Source: Bacillus pseudomycoides (GTDB lineage: Bacteria > Bacillota > Bacilli > Bacillales > Bacillaceae_G). From it: a DNA stretch of 64,000 bases. How positions within the stretch are numbered: position 1 is the first letter of the stretch; every line of letters starts with the position of its first letter. Below, piece by piece: positions 17,844 through 26,470 of the stretch. Under the pieces are notes generated by a model that saw only the letters and a list, made by a program, of their open reading frames with translations, ran no database searches and had not been told where the DNA came from. The stretch spans positions 1-64,000 of the forward strand of contig NZ_CP064269.1 in NCBI RefSeq assembly GCF_022811845.1, read 5' to 3'. The translations under genes and the position numbers were made by a program.

Positions 17844-18140
17844 ATGATTCAATATCAAATGCTGTATAGTACACCTTATCTATATTCTTCAAAAATGCTT
17901 AGACAAATGTACAAAGAAACAAAGAAAGAGGGAAATCTTTGTGCTATACGAGACCACATGTTAAGACATGAAGTGTATCTAGATCGACAATATCGAGCGT
18001 ACTATTATTTAAGTCAAGACATTGAAGAGGATCTGTATGGGGATGAACATGCTTTGTCCTGGAATGAGCTATTAGATGAATATCAACTTTACAGGGATCG
18101 TAAAGGGAATTTATCTATTAAACCCAAAGGATGGGATTAA
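17844..18140 (+). CDS. small acidic plasmid protein, unknown
   Basis: 98 residues, rich in Tyr, Arg and acidic residues (MLRHEVYLDRQYRAYYYLSQ, DIEEDLYGDEHALSWNELLD), no membrane segment. Start ATG at 17844 behind GGATGGTGAG. Its stop is followed one base later by the ATG of the next membrane-protein gene, which indicates coupled translation. No family recognised. Confidence 0.6.
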   Translation: MIQYQMLYSTPYLYSSKMLRQMYKETKKEGNLCAIRDHMLRHEVYLDRQYRAYYYLSQDIEEDLYGDEHALSWNELLDEYQLYRDRKGNLSIKPKGWD

Positions 18141-18141
18141 C

Positions 18142-18314
18142 ATGACGATTATTGGAGAGCTAGGGATTGTTTACGGTGTGACCGGAGCTTCAGTTTTAGG
18201 AATTAAGTTACTAAAAAAGAAAGGTCTTTACCTTCCAGATTGGTTGCTACGTGCGGGTCTCAAATGCTTATTAATTGGGAGTGTTTGGTATGTGCTAATG
18301 GATATACTAGATGT
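18142..18314 (+). pseudogene. small membrane protein truncated by IS240
   Basis: ATG at 18142 directly after the preceding stop. Reads MTIIGELGIVYGVTGASVLG with two predicted helices and then runs into the IS240 end at 18315, which replaces its C terminus. The last native residues are near VLMDILDV. Confidence 0.55.
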
Positions 18315-19177
18315 GGTTCTGGTGCAAAAACTTCAGGACAATTGCAATAAATCTACAAATCTTGGACATACTGATACTACTAATCTAAAGAAGGTGTGTG
18401 ATTGGTATGGAAAAGGAAAATGTATTCAAATGGAAGCATTATCAGCCTGATATTATTTTGTTAACGGTAAGATGGTACCTACGGTACAACCTCAGTTTTC
18501 GTGATTTAGTGGAAATGATGAAGGAACGGGGCTTATCCATTTCTCATACAACGATTATGCGTTGGGTTCATCAGTACGGTCCTGAATTGGACAAACGAAT
18601 CCGACGTCACCTTAAACAAACAAGTGACTCCTGGAGAGTCGATGAAACATATATCAAAGTAAAAGGTCAATGGATGTACCTGTATCGTGCTGTTGATTCG
18701 AAAGGAAATACAATCGATTTTTACCTGAACAAAACAAGAGACCAGAAGGCTGCAAAGCGCTTTTTCAAGAAGGCCTTGCAGTCTTTTCATGTTTCAAAAC
18801 CTCGTGTTATAACAGTCGATAAAAATCCAGCTTACCCTATAGCGATTGAACAGTTGAAAAAAGAAAAAAGCATACCTGGTGGTATGCGACTTAGACAACA
18901 AAAGTACTTGAATAACATAGTAGAGCAAGATCATCGCTTTATAAAGAAGCGAATTCGTTCTATGCTAGGGTTCAAATGTTTTGACACAGCTACATCCATT
19001 CTTTCTGGAGTAGAAGCCATGCATATGATTAAAAAAGAACAGGTTAATTTACGGGACCAGTCTGTCCAAAACCAGAAAGAATTCATCCATCAATTGTTTG
19101 GACTTGCAGCATAAGATACGATTCCGTTAGGAATCTATGCGCTTTATTATCTTTTATTCTATTTTTGCACCAGAACC
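18315..19177. mobile_element. IS240 (IS6 family), copy 2
   Basis: 863 bp between GGTTCTGGTGCAAAAA and TTTTTGCACCAGAACC. Nearly identical to copy 4 (46792-47654) but in the opposite orientation. The 8-bp flanks CTAGATGT and CTTTAGTT do not match, so this copy probably arose by cointegrate or recombination events rather than a simple insertion. It truncates genes on both sides. Confidence 0.9.
18407..19114 (+). CDS. IS240 transposase (IS6 family DDE)
   Basis: 235 residues. DDE core visible as WRVDETYIKVKGQWMY, VITVDKNPAYPIAI and EQDHRFIKKRIRSMLGFK. Start MEKENVFKWKHYQ shared by all copies. Intact and almost the same as the copy at 46855-47562, so both may be active or recently copied. Confidence 0.93.
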   Translation: MEKENVFKWKHYQPDIILLTVRWYLRYNLSFRDLVEMMKERGLSISHTTIMRWVHQYGPELDKRIRRHLKQTSDSWRVDETYIKVKGQWMYLYRAVDSKGNTIDFYLNKTRDQKAAKRFFKKALQSFHVSKPRVITVDKNPAYPIAIEQLKKEKSIPGGMRLRQQKYLNNIVEQDHRFIKKRIRSMLGFKCFDTATSILSGVEAMHMIKKEQVNLRDQSVQNQKEFIHQLFGLAA

Positions 19178-20786
19178 CTTTAGTTTCCCATTCGTGTCCT
19201 TTCTCACACATCCACCATACTTTTGTATAACTTCCTACAACTACATCATAAGGAGTCAATGTTCCATTTTTAGTAGGATGCCATTGTTTAGCTATTTCTG
19301 GATTTAATGTAGCTAAACAATTATCAATACATACTTTTCTATTAGCACAATAAGGACAGCCTACTCCAGATGTTCTGGAATACATAGCACTTTCCCATTC
19401 ATGCCCTTTTTCACATTTCCACCATACCTTTAAGTGAGCCCCTTTTTTAAAATGTTCTGGTTTTAACTCATTATTTTTGGTAGGATGCCATTCTTTGACT
19501 AGCTGAGGATAATGAAATGCTATAGAGCTTTCAATCTTTTTTTTCTTAACTAATTTAGTGATCTCATATTTTTTATTTTCAGTATCAATATTCACTTTTT
19601 CACAACAGAGGTTATTATGCTGGAATATAAGTTTGAATATTTCGGAAATTACACTGTTTAATTCATTAAAACTTGGAGGATTTCCAATGGAAATATTTAT
19701 TGTGGAATTATTGCTTATTCCTTGTAAGCCTTCTTCCCTAACTCGTATTAGCAAAAACCCTTTTTGAGCAACATAATTACTTTTCTTTACATCTTGTTCA
19801 TAGCGCTTCCTATGCCAATAGTATCCATCGTATTCAATTACAAACGATAGATCACTATTAAAGATATCAAATTCTACGCCATCTTCTGTAAGGTGTTGAC
19901 TTAATGTATTTTTAAATCTGTGGTTTATGAAATAAAAAATTGTTTGTTCTGGAAAAGAAGTTCTAGGCTTGCAAAAAGGACAATTTGTTCCTACAACTCT
20001 TTGATAAGCTGTTGTTTTCCATTCATGCCCTTTTTCACACATCCACCATACTTTTCTCCCCGATTTTGAAGTGACATCATTTGGAGTTAGTAATCCATTT
20101 TTAATGGGATGCCATTCTTTTGATATCTCCGGATATACTTTAGCTAAACAATTATCGATAGTAGCATTACGTCCTGAACAATAGGGACAGCCCGTTTTTT
20201 TTCTTGTTCGACTGTATACTGAAATTTCCCATTCATGCCCTTTCTTACATTTCCACCAAACCTTTCTTTCTGAACCAAAAGAAATTGTTGAAGGGTCAAC
20301 AGAAGTATTCTTTGATAGATGCCATTCTTTTAATAAATCAGGATGTGTAACTACAATAGACTTCTCAAAGAGAGTCTTTTGTCCACAACAATAAAGACAG
20401 CCAGAACCGTGTTTTGTACGATAACTTACTTTAGTTTCCCATTCGTGTCCTTCCTCACACATCCACCATACTTTTTTATAACTTCCTACAACTACATCAT
20501 ATGGAGTCATTGTTCCATTTTTAATGGGATGCCATTCTTTAGCTACCTTTGGATTTAATGTAGCAAGACAATTATCTATACAAACTTTTTTATTCGAACA
20601 ATAAGGACATCCTGTTCCTTTATGTCGATGCACTGGAGACGCTTCCCATTCTTGCCCTTTCTCACATTTCCACCATACTTTTTTACCGGAACCAAATGTA
20701 ATATCAAAAGGATTTAATTTCCCATTTTTGGTTTCATGCCATTGTTTGGCTAGTTCAGGATTTCTTTTAGCTAAGCTGTTATCCAT
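19178..20786 (-). pseudogene. zinc-ribbon repeat protein with Vsr-like nuclease domain, 3' truncated
   Basis: Six repeats of about 65 residues, each of the form KEWHPxKNG...KVWWxCEKGHEW...GCPYC, match the probable zinc-ribbon domain PF14311. Between repeats 4 and 5 is a nuclease-like segment (FPEQTIFYFI, then VEFDIFNSDLSFVIEYDGYY, then FLLIRVREEG) of the Vsr/DUF559 restriction-like fold. Repeat 6 is cut at HEWETK by IS240 copy 2. Such proteins probably bind and cut DNA; a role in defence or in mobile-element biology is inference. Start ATG at 20786 behind GAGGAGGTAATA. Confidence 0.75.
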
Positions 20787-20860
20787 AAAATATTACCTCC
20801 TCTCTTTTATATGCTTGAGGTATAGACCATACAAATTATTTACACATTAATAACTGTAAA

Positions 20861-20931
20861 AAGGTAAAATTTTCGTTATGGGGGGTGACCTGTTTTCTTA
20901 GGTTGATAGCGATGGGGCGCGACCCCTATCA
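20861..20931. repeat. IS231-type end remnant
   Basis: AATTTTCGTTATGGGGGGTG, then TTCTTAGGTTGATAGCGATG: an outward IS231 terminus without transposase, ending in GCGCGACCCC. Closely related to the right half of the 14646-14763 miniature element. It cuts the 5' end of the next gene. Confidence 0.6.
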
Positions 20932-21145
20932 AGCAACTTCGATGCCAGTATATCAATGTGGAACTGCACTTTCTGTAAAACTATATAATACTAGTACTGG
21001 AAATTACACTTCTCCCAAGGTTATTGGCACAGATGGAACTGTAACATTTACCAATATGAGGAGAGGTACTTATTATGTTTATTTCTCTGATTCATGGAGT
21101 AACTACTTTTTCAGAGGTGAAAATACAGCAAGCAATTATTATTAA
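20931..21145 (+). pseudogene. 3' fragment of a secreted beta-rich protein
   Basis: After the IS231 remnant the frame reads ATSMPVYQCGTALSVKLYNT and on to NMRRGTYYVYFSDSWSNY, ending NTASNYY. It resembles the C-terminal Ig-like domain of a small secreted or surface protein. No start or ribosome site remains. A terminator follows directly, as expected for the end of a real gene. Confidence 0.5.
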
Positions 21146-21150
21146 ATAGA

Positions 21151-21178
21151 CCTTGCCATCCTTCGGGATGGTTTTTGC
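21151..21178. terminator. rho-independent terminator
   Basis: CCATCC-TTC-GGGATGG followed by TTTTTGC, immediately after the fragment's stop. Confidence 0.65.
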
Positions 21179-21222
21179 ATAAAAAAATAGCCCCGTTTTT
21201 ACGAAGCTATATTCAATAATCG

Positions 21223-21429
21223 TTATGAATTTGGAGATTGTGTCTCCTGAAACATAGTATATCTTCTCAGCAAACTTGCATATTTACTTTTGTAAATATC
21301 ATTAGAGCTGATAACTTCCCCTTCGATTATGTAGACCACTTCATTTGTAAGTTCACTAACTTCTGAACTTGCATCGTATCCCCATTCTCTTAATTGAGCA
21401 GAAAAATCCTTTCCAATCATTTTAATCAC
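21223..21429 (-). CDS. small acidic protein, unknown
   Basis: 68 residues (MIKMIGKDFSAQLREWGYDA, SSEVSELTNEVVYIIEGEVI), soluble, preceded by AAGGGGTGATTAAA. It lies on the minus strand downstream of the XRE gene at 21515-21748 and could be in one unit with it. No family recognised. Confidence 0.55.
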   Translation of the reverse strand: MIKMIGKDFSAQLREWGYDASSEVSELTNEVVYIIEGEVISSNDIYKSKYASLLRRYTMFQETQSPNS

Positions 21430-21514
21430 CCCTTATTAGAATTATCTTTCAATTTAATTGTAGTAAAAAATGATCAGTACCCCTTCGCCATGGACCACCT
21501 TTTAATAATTCTGA

Positions 21515-21748
21515 TTACATATCCCAAAAGTCATCTGCTTTAATCCGCGGGTCGAACTCTCGAAGTACCTTCAATATTTTTTGCATTGTCTTTCTTGTAG
21601 GTGATCTATCTGGATTGTTAGCTAAATCGCCTACAGTATTTCTTCCAAGACCAGATTTTCTTATTAACCACTCTTGTTCAATGCCATGTTTATCTAAAAA
21701 CTTACCTAATTTTGTGCGTTTTTTACCAAGACCCCACACGTCTTTCAC
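21515..21748 (-). CDS. small XRE-type DNA-binding protein
   Basis: 77 residues made almost only of one helix-turn-helix (LGKFLDKHGIEQEWLIRKSG, LGRNTVGDLANNPDRSPTRK), the short type found in plasmids and phages. The ATG at 21748 follows AAGGAGTG. It is divergent from the FtsK-like operon starting at 22051, so it may repress that operon; the 270 bp between them hold no gene. Confidence 0.7.
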   Translation of the reverse strand: MKDVWGLGKKRTKLGKFLDKHGIEQEWLIRKSGLGRNTVGDLANNPDRSPTRKTMQKILKVLREFDPRIKADDFWDM

Positions 21749-22050
21749 TCCTTAAGAAATCTGTTGTCCCTATTAATGTCCTATTTTCACTAAAAATAAA
21801 CCCCTAAAAATGGTGAATATTGAGCGAGCTGTATAGAATACCTTTTACCATACCAAACAAATTACGATTCACAGATCCAATCTGATAGCCTTTTAAAACT
21901 TCGTTTCACCTATTCCGAATAGAATTCTTTCACAGAACGGAACTTCAGACATTACGAGATTACTATTTTCAATGATTCATAAGCATTTTCAACTCTTCTA
22001 ATCTCCAGGGACTATTCTTTCAGAATACAAGATGAGAGGTGGTGGAAACT

Positions 22051-23346
22051 TTGATATTTGAGTTAGTCAGTTCGGCTGCAGTCGGTGGTGCAATTCTTTT
22101 CTCAAAAATGCATCAAAAAGGAGCAACAAATGACGCCTCTAAAATCCAGCGTATTTGTTCTAATTGCGGTTTGAAAGTGAAGGAAGGGAAAGAGACCAGG
22201 ACAATACAGCTGCTTTGCAAGACGAGAAATGAGTGGGGAACTGAATATGCATACAGGATCCCTCTTGGTCTTAGCTTCTTCGATTTCGAACAAAAGATAC
22301 AGCATTTAGAGGATGGATTAAATCACAAGAGCAAAGTTTACGATTTCAAGCTAACAGACTTTAAATCTCTTCGTCTGCGAAAAGATATTTTAAAACAAAT
22401 ACAAAACATCATAAACAAGAAAAAATTCATTAGAAAGGAAATTGAGCTGTCTTACGATGGGTTGTTAAAAATACGGGTTTACGAGAAAGGAATTCCTGAT
22501 TTTGTGAAGTTTGAAGAATACATGATGAAGCAATGTAGAGGATGGGAAGTCCCTATTGGTTATACGAGGGATGGATTGGTAAAACACGACTTTGATCAGC
22601 TATCACACATGATCTCGGCCGGTATGACGGACATGGGTAAATCGAATGTGCTTAAACTCATTATTACATCCCTTGTTCATAATCAATCAGAGAATACAAA
22701 GCTATTCCTTATTGATTTGAAGGGTGGTCTATCTTTCAACCGATACAGATTCCTTAACCAAGTCGAATCAATTGCGAAAAACCCCAACGAAGCCCTTGAG
22801 ACTCTAAGGGAATTGCAAACGAAACTGAATGAAAGAAACGAATACTTATTAGAAAAAGGATTCGAAGATATAAAAGAAGCTGGGGATCCCACGAGGTACT
22901 TTGTCATTGTAGATGAAGCTGCCGATATAGCGCCATACCAGGAGTGCAAGGACATCATTGTTGATATAGGTCGTCGTGGCAGGGCAGCGGGATTTCGCTT
23001 GGTATATGCGACTCAATATCCAACGAATGAAGCCTTACCTTCACAGCTCCGGCAAAACATAGGCGCGCGTGTTTGTTTCAGATTACAAACGGAAGCTGGG
23101 AGCCGTGCTGTATTGGATGAGGGCGGCGCAGAGTGTCTTCCCAATGTAAAGGGGAGGGCTATATATCAAACGAACGAGAAAGAGGTCTTACAAACGATTT
23201 ATATCGATAATAAGCAAATAGATAACATCATAAAGCCACACGTCAATATAAGAGCGAGAAAGGAGCATGAAGATGCAAAAACTAGCCATGAAGGAAGCGA
23301 GAACAGAAAGTATACTCTTGAGCTTGAAGAAACTCGGCTTTCTTAG
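22051..23346 (+). CDS. FtsK/SpoIIIE-type DNA translocase (TcpA-like coupling protein)
   Basis: Hexameric ATPase that pumps DNA, used in Gram-positive plasmids for transfer or partition. Walker A is GMTDMGKSN, Walker B is YFVIVDEAAD, and the sensor region is ATQYPTNEALPSQLRQNIGA followed by VLDEGGAE. The N terminus has one hydrophobic stretch. I prefer the TTG at 22051 since GAGAGGTGG lies 7 bases upstream. It is followed with overlap by a Replic_Relax-type gene and a membrane protein, a trio that recurs on B. cereus-group plasmids. About 431 residues, short of the full chromosomal FtsK because the large membrane domain is missing. Confidence 0.85.
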   Translation: MIFELVSSAAVGGAILFSKMHQKGATNDASKIQRICSNCGLKVKEGKETRTIQLLCKTRNEWGTEYAYRIPLGLSFFDFEQKIQHLEDGLNHKSKVYDFKLTDFKSLRLRKDILKQIQNIINKKKFIRKEIELSYDGLLKIRVYEKGIPDFVKFEEYMMKQCRGWEVPIGYTRDGLVKHDFDQLSHMISAGMTDMGKSNVLKLIITSLVHNQSENTKLFLIDLKGGLSFNRYRFLNQVESIAKNPNEALETLRELQTKLNERNEYLLEKGFEDIKEAGDPTRYFVIVDEAADIAPYQECKDIIVDIGRRGRAAGFRLVYATQYPTNEALPSQLRQNIGARVCFRLQTEAGSRAVLDEGGAECLPNVKGRAIYQTNEKEVLQTIYIDNKQIDNIIKPHVNIRARKEHEDAKTSHEGSENRKYTLELEETRLS

Positions 23347-23863
23347 CAGAAAGCAAATCCAGGTACTTCATGATCTTGGCGGTGACAGGAATGCTTCTCG
23401 TGTAATGAAGACTCTTGAAGAATATGTTTCTAGCTTTAGGGACGGGGAGAAGGTGTATTATCTCAACAAGGAAGGGCGCGAACGAATTGGAAGTAAGAAG
23501 ATACTCAAGCGTTCGAATCAATTTCGTCACTACATCATGCGAAATGATATTTACATCGCTTATGGATGCCCGAAAATGTGGAAGCAGGAAGTGAAGATGA
23601 ACGTGAAAAGTATCGTTTCTATAATCGCAGATGCACTTTTCGCGGATAATGGCCGTTACCACATCGTAGAGGTAGATCATGGGCAAAAGATGAGCGCGAA
23701 CCGTATCAAGATGCAGAAGTATCGCAAATTGATTGAATGCAATGTATTTGAGAAGTCACCTAAATTTATTTGGTACACCACAACAGAATATAGAAGAAAG
23801 CAACTCCAGAAGCTTTGCGAAGGATTAGATTGCAACATATTCACGGTTACTGATTTCCATTAA
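23267..23863 (+). CDS. Replic_Relax-type plasmid protein
   Basis: 198 residues. Residues 8-75 form a winged helix (KKLGFLSRKQIQVLHDLGGD, VYYLNKEGRERIG). The C-terminal half (ALFADNGRYHIVEVDHGQKM, IKMQKYRKL) looks like a PD-(D/E)XK-type fold. This is the layout of the Pfam replication-relaxation family, whose members were tied to plasmid replication and DNA relaxation. It overlaps the end of the FtsK-like gene by 80 bases in another frame, so the two are translationally coupled. As no other replication protein is seen, it is a candidate for the initiator or relaxase. Confidence 0.7.
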   Translation: MKMQKLAMKEARTESILLSLKKLGFLSRKQIQVLHDLGGDRNASRVMKTLEEYVSSFRDGEKVYYLNKEGRERIGSKKILKRSNQFRHYIMRNDIYIAYGCPKMWKQEVKMNVKSIVSIIADALFADNGRYHIVEVDHGQKMSANRIKMQKYRKLIECNVFEKSPKFIWYTTTEYRRKQLQKLCEGLDCNIFTVTDFH

Positions 23864-23881
23864 AAATAAGGAGTGGTCCAC

Positions 23882-24370
23882 ATGGCAACTGAGACAATGA
23901 GTATACAGGACTTTATGAGTGGAAATTACGGAGCAAAGAAAAAATGGAGTTTGTTCAAAAAGAAAGCAAAAAAATACGCACCTGTCGCAGTGCGCATTGG
24001 TCTTGTGATCGGTAGTGCTATTATATTCAGCAATATTATAGATATTCCTCATGCGTTTGCTGCGGAGCCTGTGACTGATGTTGCCGAGGTATTTAAAGAT
24101 GCTCAATCGACAGATGGGAAGTTTAAGAATTACATCGATGGTCAACTGTACACTAGAATTGTAAATGCATTCGAACCAGTCATTTTCTTGATTAAAGCAG
24201 TGTCATATCCAATTGCATCCGTTGTAGCGCTATGCGGTGGTTTATTCATTATGGTTGGTAGCCAGGAACGGGGATTCAGTTTGATATCAAGGGCAGGTAT
24301 AGGTTACATAGTGGTACAAATGATTCCTCTGTTTATGCGATTACTTGTTGAAATAGCTAAAGCGATTTAA
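23882..24370 (+). CDS. membrane protein of the FtsK/Replic_Relax operon
   Basis: 162 residues. A basic N terminus (KKKWSLFKKKAKKYAPVAVR) is followed by a signal-anchor helix with an AFAA cleavage-like site, an external loop, then two long hydrophobic segments (FLIKAVSYPIASVVALCGGL and IGYIVVQMIPLFMRLLVEIA). The layout recalls VirB2/TrbC-type pilin or pore subunits. It has ATG at 23882 behind GGAGTGG, 18 bp after the previous stop. Part of a minimal transfer or DNA-handling apparatus, by inference. Confidence 0.65.
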   Translation: MATETMSIQDFMSGNYGAKKKWSLFKKKAKKYAPVAVRIGLVIGSAIIFSNIIDIPHAFAAEPVTDVAEVFKDAQSTDGKFKNYIDGQLYTRIVNAFEPVIFLIKAVSYPIASVVALCGGLFIMVGSQERGFSLISRAGIGYIVVQMIPLFMRLLVEIAKAI

Positions 24371-24483
24371 TATGCAAATCTTCCCTGACTAAACAGCACA
24401 CCAAATGTACGGTCGAAGCTGGGAAGAGTTACAAGGATAGCAGGTAATAACTATGTTATGAATTTTATATGCGATATAGAATA

Positions 24484-24512
24484 AAAAAAGCCCTGTATAA
24501 ACAGGGCCTATT
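24484..24512. terminator. bidirectional terminator
   Basis: AAAAAAGCCCTGT-ATAA-ACAGGGCCTATTTT between the converging operon at 22051-24370 and the minus-strand gene at 24508. Confidence 0.75.
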
Positions 24513-25374
24513 TTATATTTAAATCCATCATAATTCGTTTATAACGTCCACTTTTCATAAAACCTTCGATATCTTTTAAAATCTTATCTTCTATCTGTTT
24601 CTGTTGTTTCTCTGATAAACCTTCTTTAAATTGATTTCTTAATCCTTCTATATGTTTAATCTCTGAATTAACTGGACTTTCAATATTTTGAGGTGATTTC
24701 AATCTACCTGGTTCATTTTTCACAAATGTATTACGCCATTTTTCTTTTGAGTGTTTTTGTAAAATAGTCACAATCCAAATACCTGCCAAGTTAGTAAACA
24801 CATAATAACCATCATCTTTACCTACGCTATACCCAAAAACACTACCTTGCATAGTCGCGTGGGGATTTTTAACACCAACCGCCTCTTCAACAGTATCAAA
24901 AAAGAATATATGATTTTCTATATAATCTAAATTCATACGCTTTTTTAATAAATAATCTCGCATTATCTTTTCAGTTTTCTTTAGTAGAGACAATTTCGCT
25001 TTGCCAATACGACTAGTATCTTCTTCAAACCATTTAATCTCTAAATATAGGATACGCCAATTTACTGAGGTAATAAACCTACATAACCAATCCCCATCAT
25101 ACTTTATCGTATTACTAAACCCATCGTTTTTAAATGGTATGTATATATCATTAGAAAACCTTCTTTCCGAATCACTGAAGATTTGTTCACATTCTCCACA
25201 CAAAAGATGCATCTTTTCTCCATCCTGTATAGCTTTGTTTGGTTCTGAAGATAATCTTAATTTTCCTGTAAACGAATCTCTTTTTAATGCACGAAACACA
25301 AACTTAGGAATAATATGACTAAGTTTAAGTTCAGACTCTCTTTTACATAAAGCACATTCCCCTGTTACTGCCAT
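24508..25374 (-). CDS. HNH-like zinc protein, unknown role
   Basis: 288 residues. The N terminus has CALCKRESELKLSHIIPKFV and then LLCGECEQIFSDSERRF, the paired CxxC / SHIIPK / CxxC pattern of HNH-type nuclease folds. The rest is mixed alpha/beta with two long helices and a basic C terminus. Genes of this kind occur as singletons in variable regions and are often suspected of defence functions, but I cannot name the system. Own promoter region of about 150 bp; no partner on the same strand. Confidence 0.6.
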   Translation of the reverse strand: MAVTGECALCKRESELKLSHIIPKFVFRALKRDSFTGKLRLSSEPNKAIQDGEKMHLLCGECEQIFSDSERRFSNDIYIPFKNDGFSNTIKYDGDWLCRFITSVNWRILYLEIKWFEEDTSRIGKAKLSLLKKTEKIMRDYLLKKRMNLDYIENHIFFFDTVEEAVGVKNPHATMQGSVFGYSVGKDDGYYVFTNLAGIWIVTILQKHSKEKWRNTFVKNEPGRLKSPQNIESPVNSEIKHIEGLRNQFKEGLSEKQQKQIEDKILKDIEGFMKSGRYKRIMMDLNIK

Positions 25375-25530
25375 TATTTTTCCCCTTTTCTCTATTTTTT
25401 TAATTATTTATCTTAATTTTCTTTCTACTATAATTATATCATAGTGAGAGATTTGTTCATGATTTGAAGATCTTTCGCAGGAATTTAGAAGGCATCATGG
25501 AATACTGTCACTAGGAGGTGTTGTGACGCT

Positions 25531-26121
25531 ATGACGGACGAAATTGTTTATTCTGCTAGTGAAGTATACAAACGACTAGGAATAAGTGATAGTACGCTCA
25601 GAAAGTACATGGAAGTGTTACAACGAGAGGGATTCACAGTAAAGAAGGATAAGCGTGGCAGACGGGAATACACAGAAAGCGACATTATGGTGATTGAGAA
25701 ATTAATTGAACTTAGCAAGCATGACGGCATGACGCTTGAAAAGGTTGCAAAGATGATTGCGCAGCGATTAGAAATCGTAGATACAAATGCGGAGACAGAG
25801 GAATCTCAAGAAACTGATTTAATCTCATTTCACATTCAACAACAACTACAGCAACAATATAGCGTTATGGCGCAAGAAATGAATCAAAGTATATTAGCGA
25901 TGGAAAAACGATTAAGTGAACAGGCAGAGCAAAGAAGCAAACGAATTGAGGGAAGTATAGAACGGCATAATGAACGAGTCGAAAAACGATTGGAAGCACG
26001 GGACGAGAATCTTATGAAAACATTGCGTGAGATCCAGGAGACAAAGAAATTAATGCAGGAATTTCGTGCAGAGGTTGCAGCTGCAAAAGAGAAGAAAAAG
26101 CCTTGGTGGAAGTTCTGGTGA
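25531..26121 (+). CDS. MerR-like HTH plus coiled-coil plasmid protein (DUF3967-like)
   Basis: 196 residues. Residues 6-70 are a MerR-type helix-turn-helix (YSASEVYKRLGISDSTLRKY, RGRREYTESDIMVIEKLIEL). Residues 95-185 are a long Arg/Glu-rich coiled coil, and the end is KKKPWWKFW, an amphipathic membrane-touching tail. This is the architecture of RacA-like chromosome anchors and DUF3967 plasmid proteins, so tethering plasmid DNA to the membrane is a fair inference. AGGAGGTG precedes the ATG. A copy of the centromere-like iteron lies just after its stop. Confidence 0.75.
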   Translation: MTDEIVYSASEVYKRLGISDSTLRKYMEVLQREGFTVKKDKRGRREYTESDIMVIEKLIELSKHDGMTLEKVAKMIAQRLEIVDTNAETEESQETDLISFHIQQQLQQQYSVMAQEMNQSILAMEKRLSEQAEQRSKRIEGSIERHNERVEKRLEARDENLMKTLREIQETKKLMQEFRAEVAAAKEKKKPWWKFW

Positions 26122-26145
26122 TTGAAAGTACGAAAACTACGAATG

Positions 26146-26186
26146 GGTAGAAAAGTAGAAATGTATACTTTTCTACCTATCTTAAT
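26146..26186. promoter_or_regulatory. isolated centromere-like iteron pair
   Basis: GGTAGAAAAGTAGAAATG followed by TATACTTTTCTACC forms an inverted pair of the same GTAGAAAAGTATAC unit that is repeated upstream of parA (28884-29200). It also has terminator-like symmetry for the gene before it. Confidence 0.55.
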
Positions 26187-26211
26187 GTTGCTTATTGAGG
26201 ATTTATTACAA

Positions 26212-26373
26212 CTACATATACAAGGAAATTAGACCAGATATAACGATCAAAGGATGGATCAATGCGAGTTTATTTTTTAGAGGAACACGTTTATCTGGAA
26301 CACCTGGTTGAACAATAAAAACGAGTAAAACAATTGCTCCAATAATACCTAAAAGTATGTTAATGATAATCAT
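26212..26373 (-). CDS. 53-residue two-helix membrane protein
   Basis: ATG at 26373 follows AGGAGG; the open frame extends further upstream but without a ribosome site. Two hydrophobic helices (IINILLGIIGAIVLLVFIV and LIHPLIVISGLISLYM) flank a Pro/Lys-rich loop. Function unknown; it may be a small toxin or accessory membrane peptide. Confidence 0.55.
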   Translation of the reverse strand: MIIINILLGIIGAIVLLVFIVQPGVPDKRVPLKNKLALIHPLIVISGLISLYM

Positions 26374-26437
26374 CCTCCTACGGAATATTGTTACCAAGAG
26401 TATACCACAGTTAAATAACATATTTGGTTAAAAATGT

Positions 26438-26464
26438 AAAGAAAGCCCTGCATATGCGGGGCTT
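26438..26464. terminator. bidirectional terminator
   Basis: AAGCCCTGCATATGCGGGGCTT, nine bases past the stop of the minus-strand gene at 26471. Confidence 0.7.
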
Positions 26465-26470
26465 AACTAT

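Noticed and set aside
24508..25374. Toxin-antitoxin pair with a neighbour
   Set aside because: The nearest gene on the same strand is far away and the protein is too large for the usual families.
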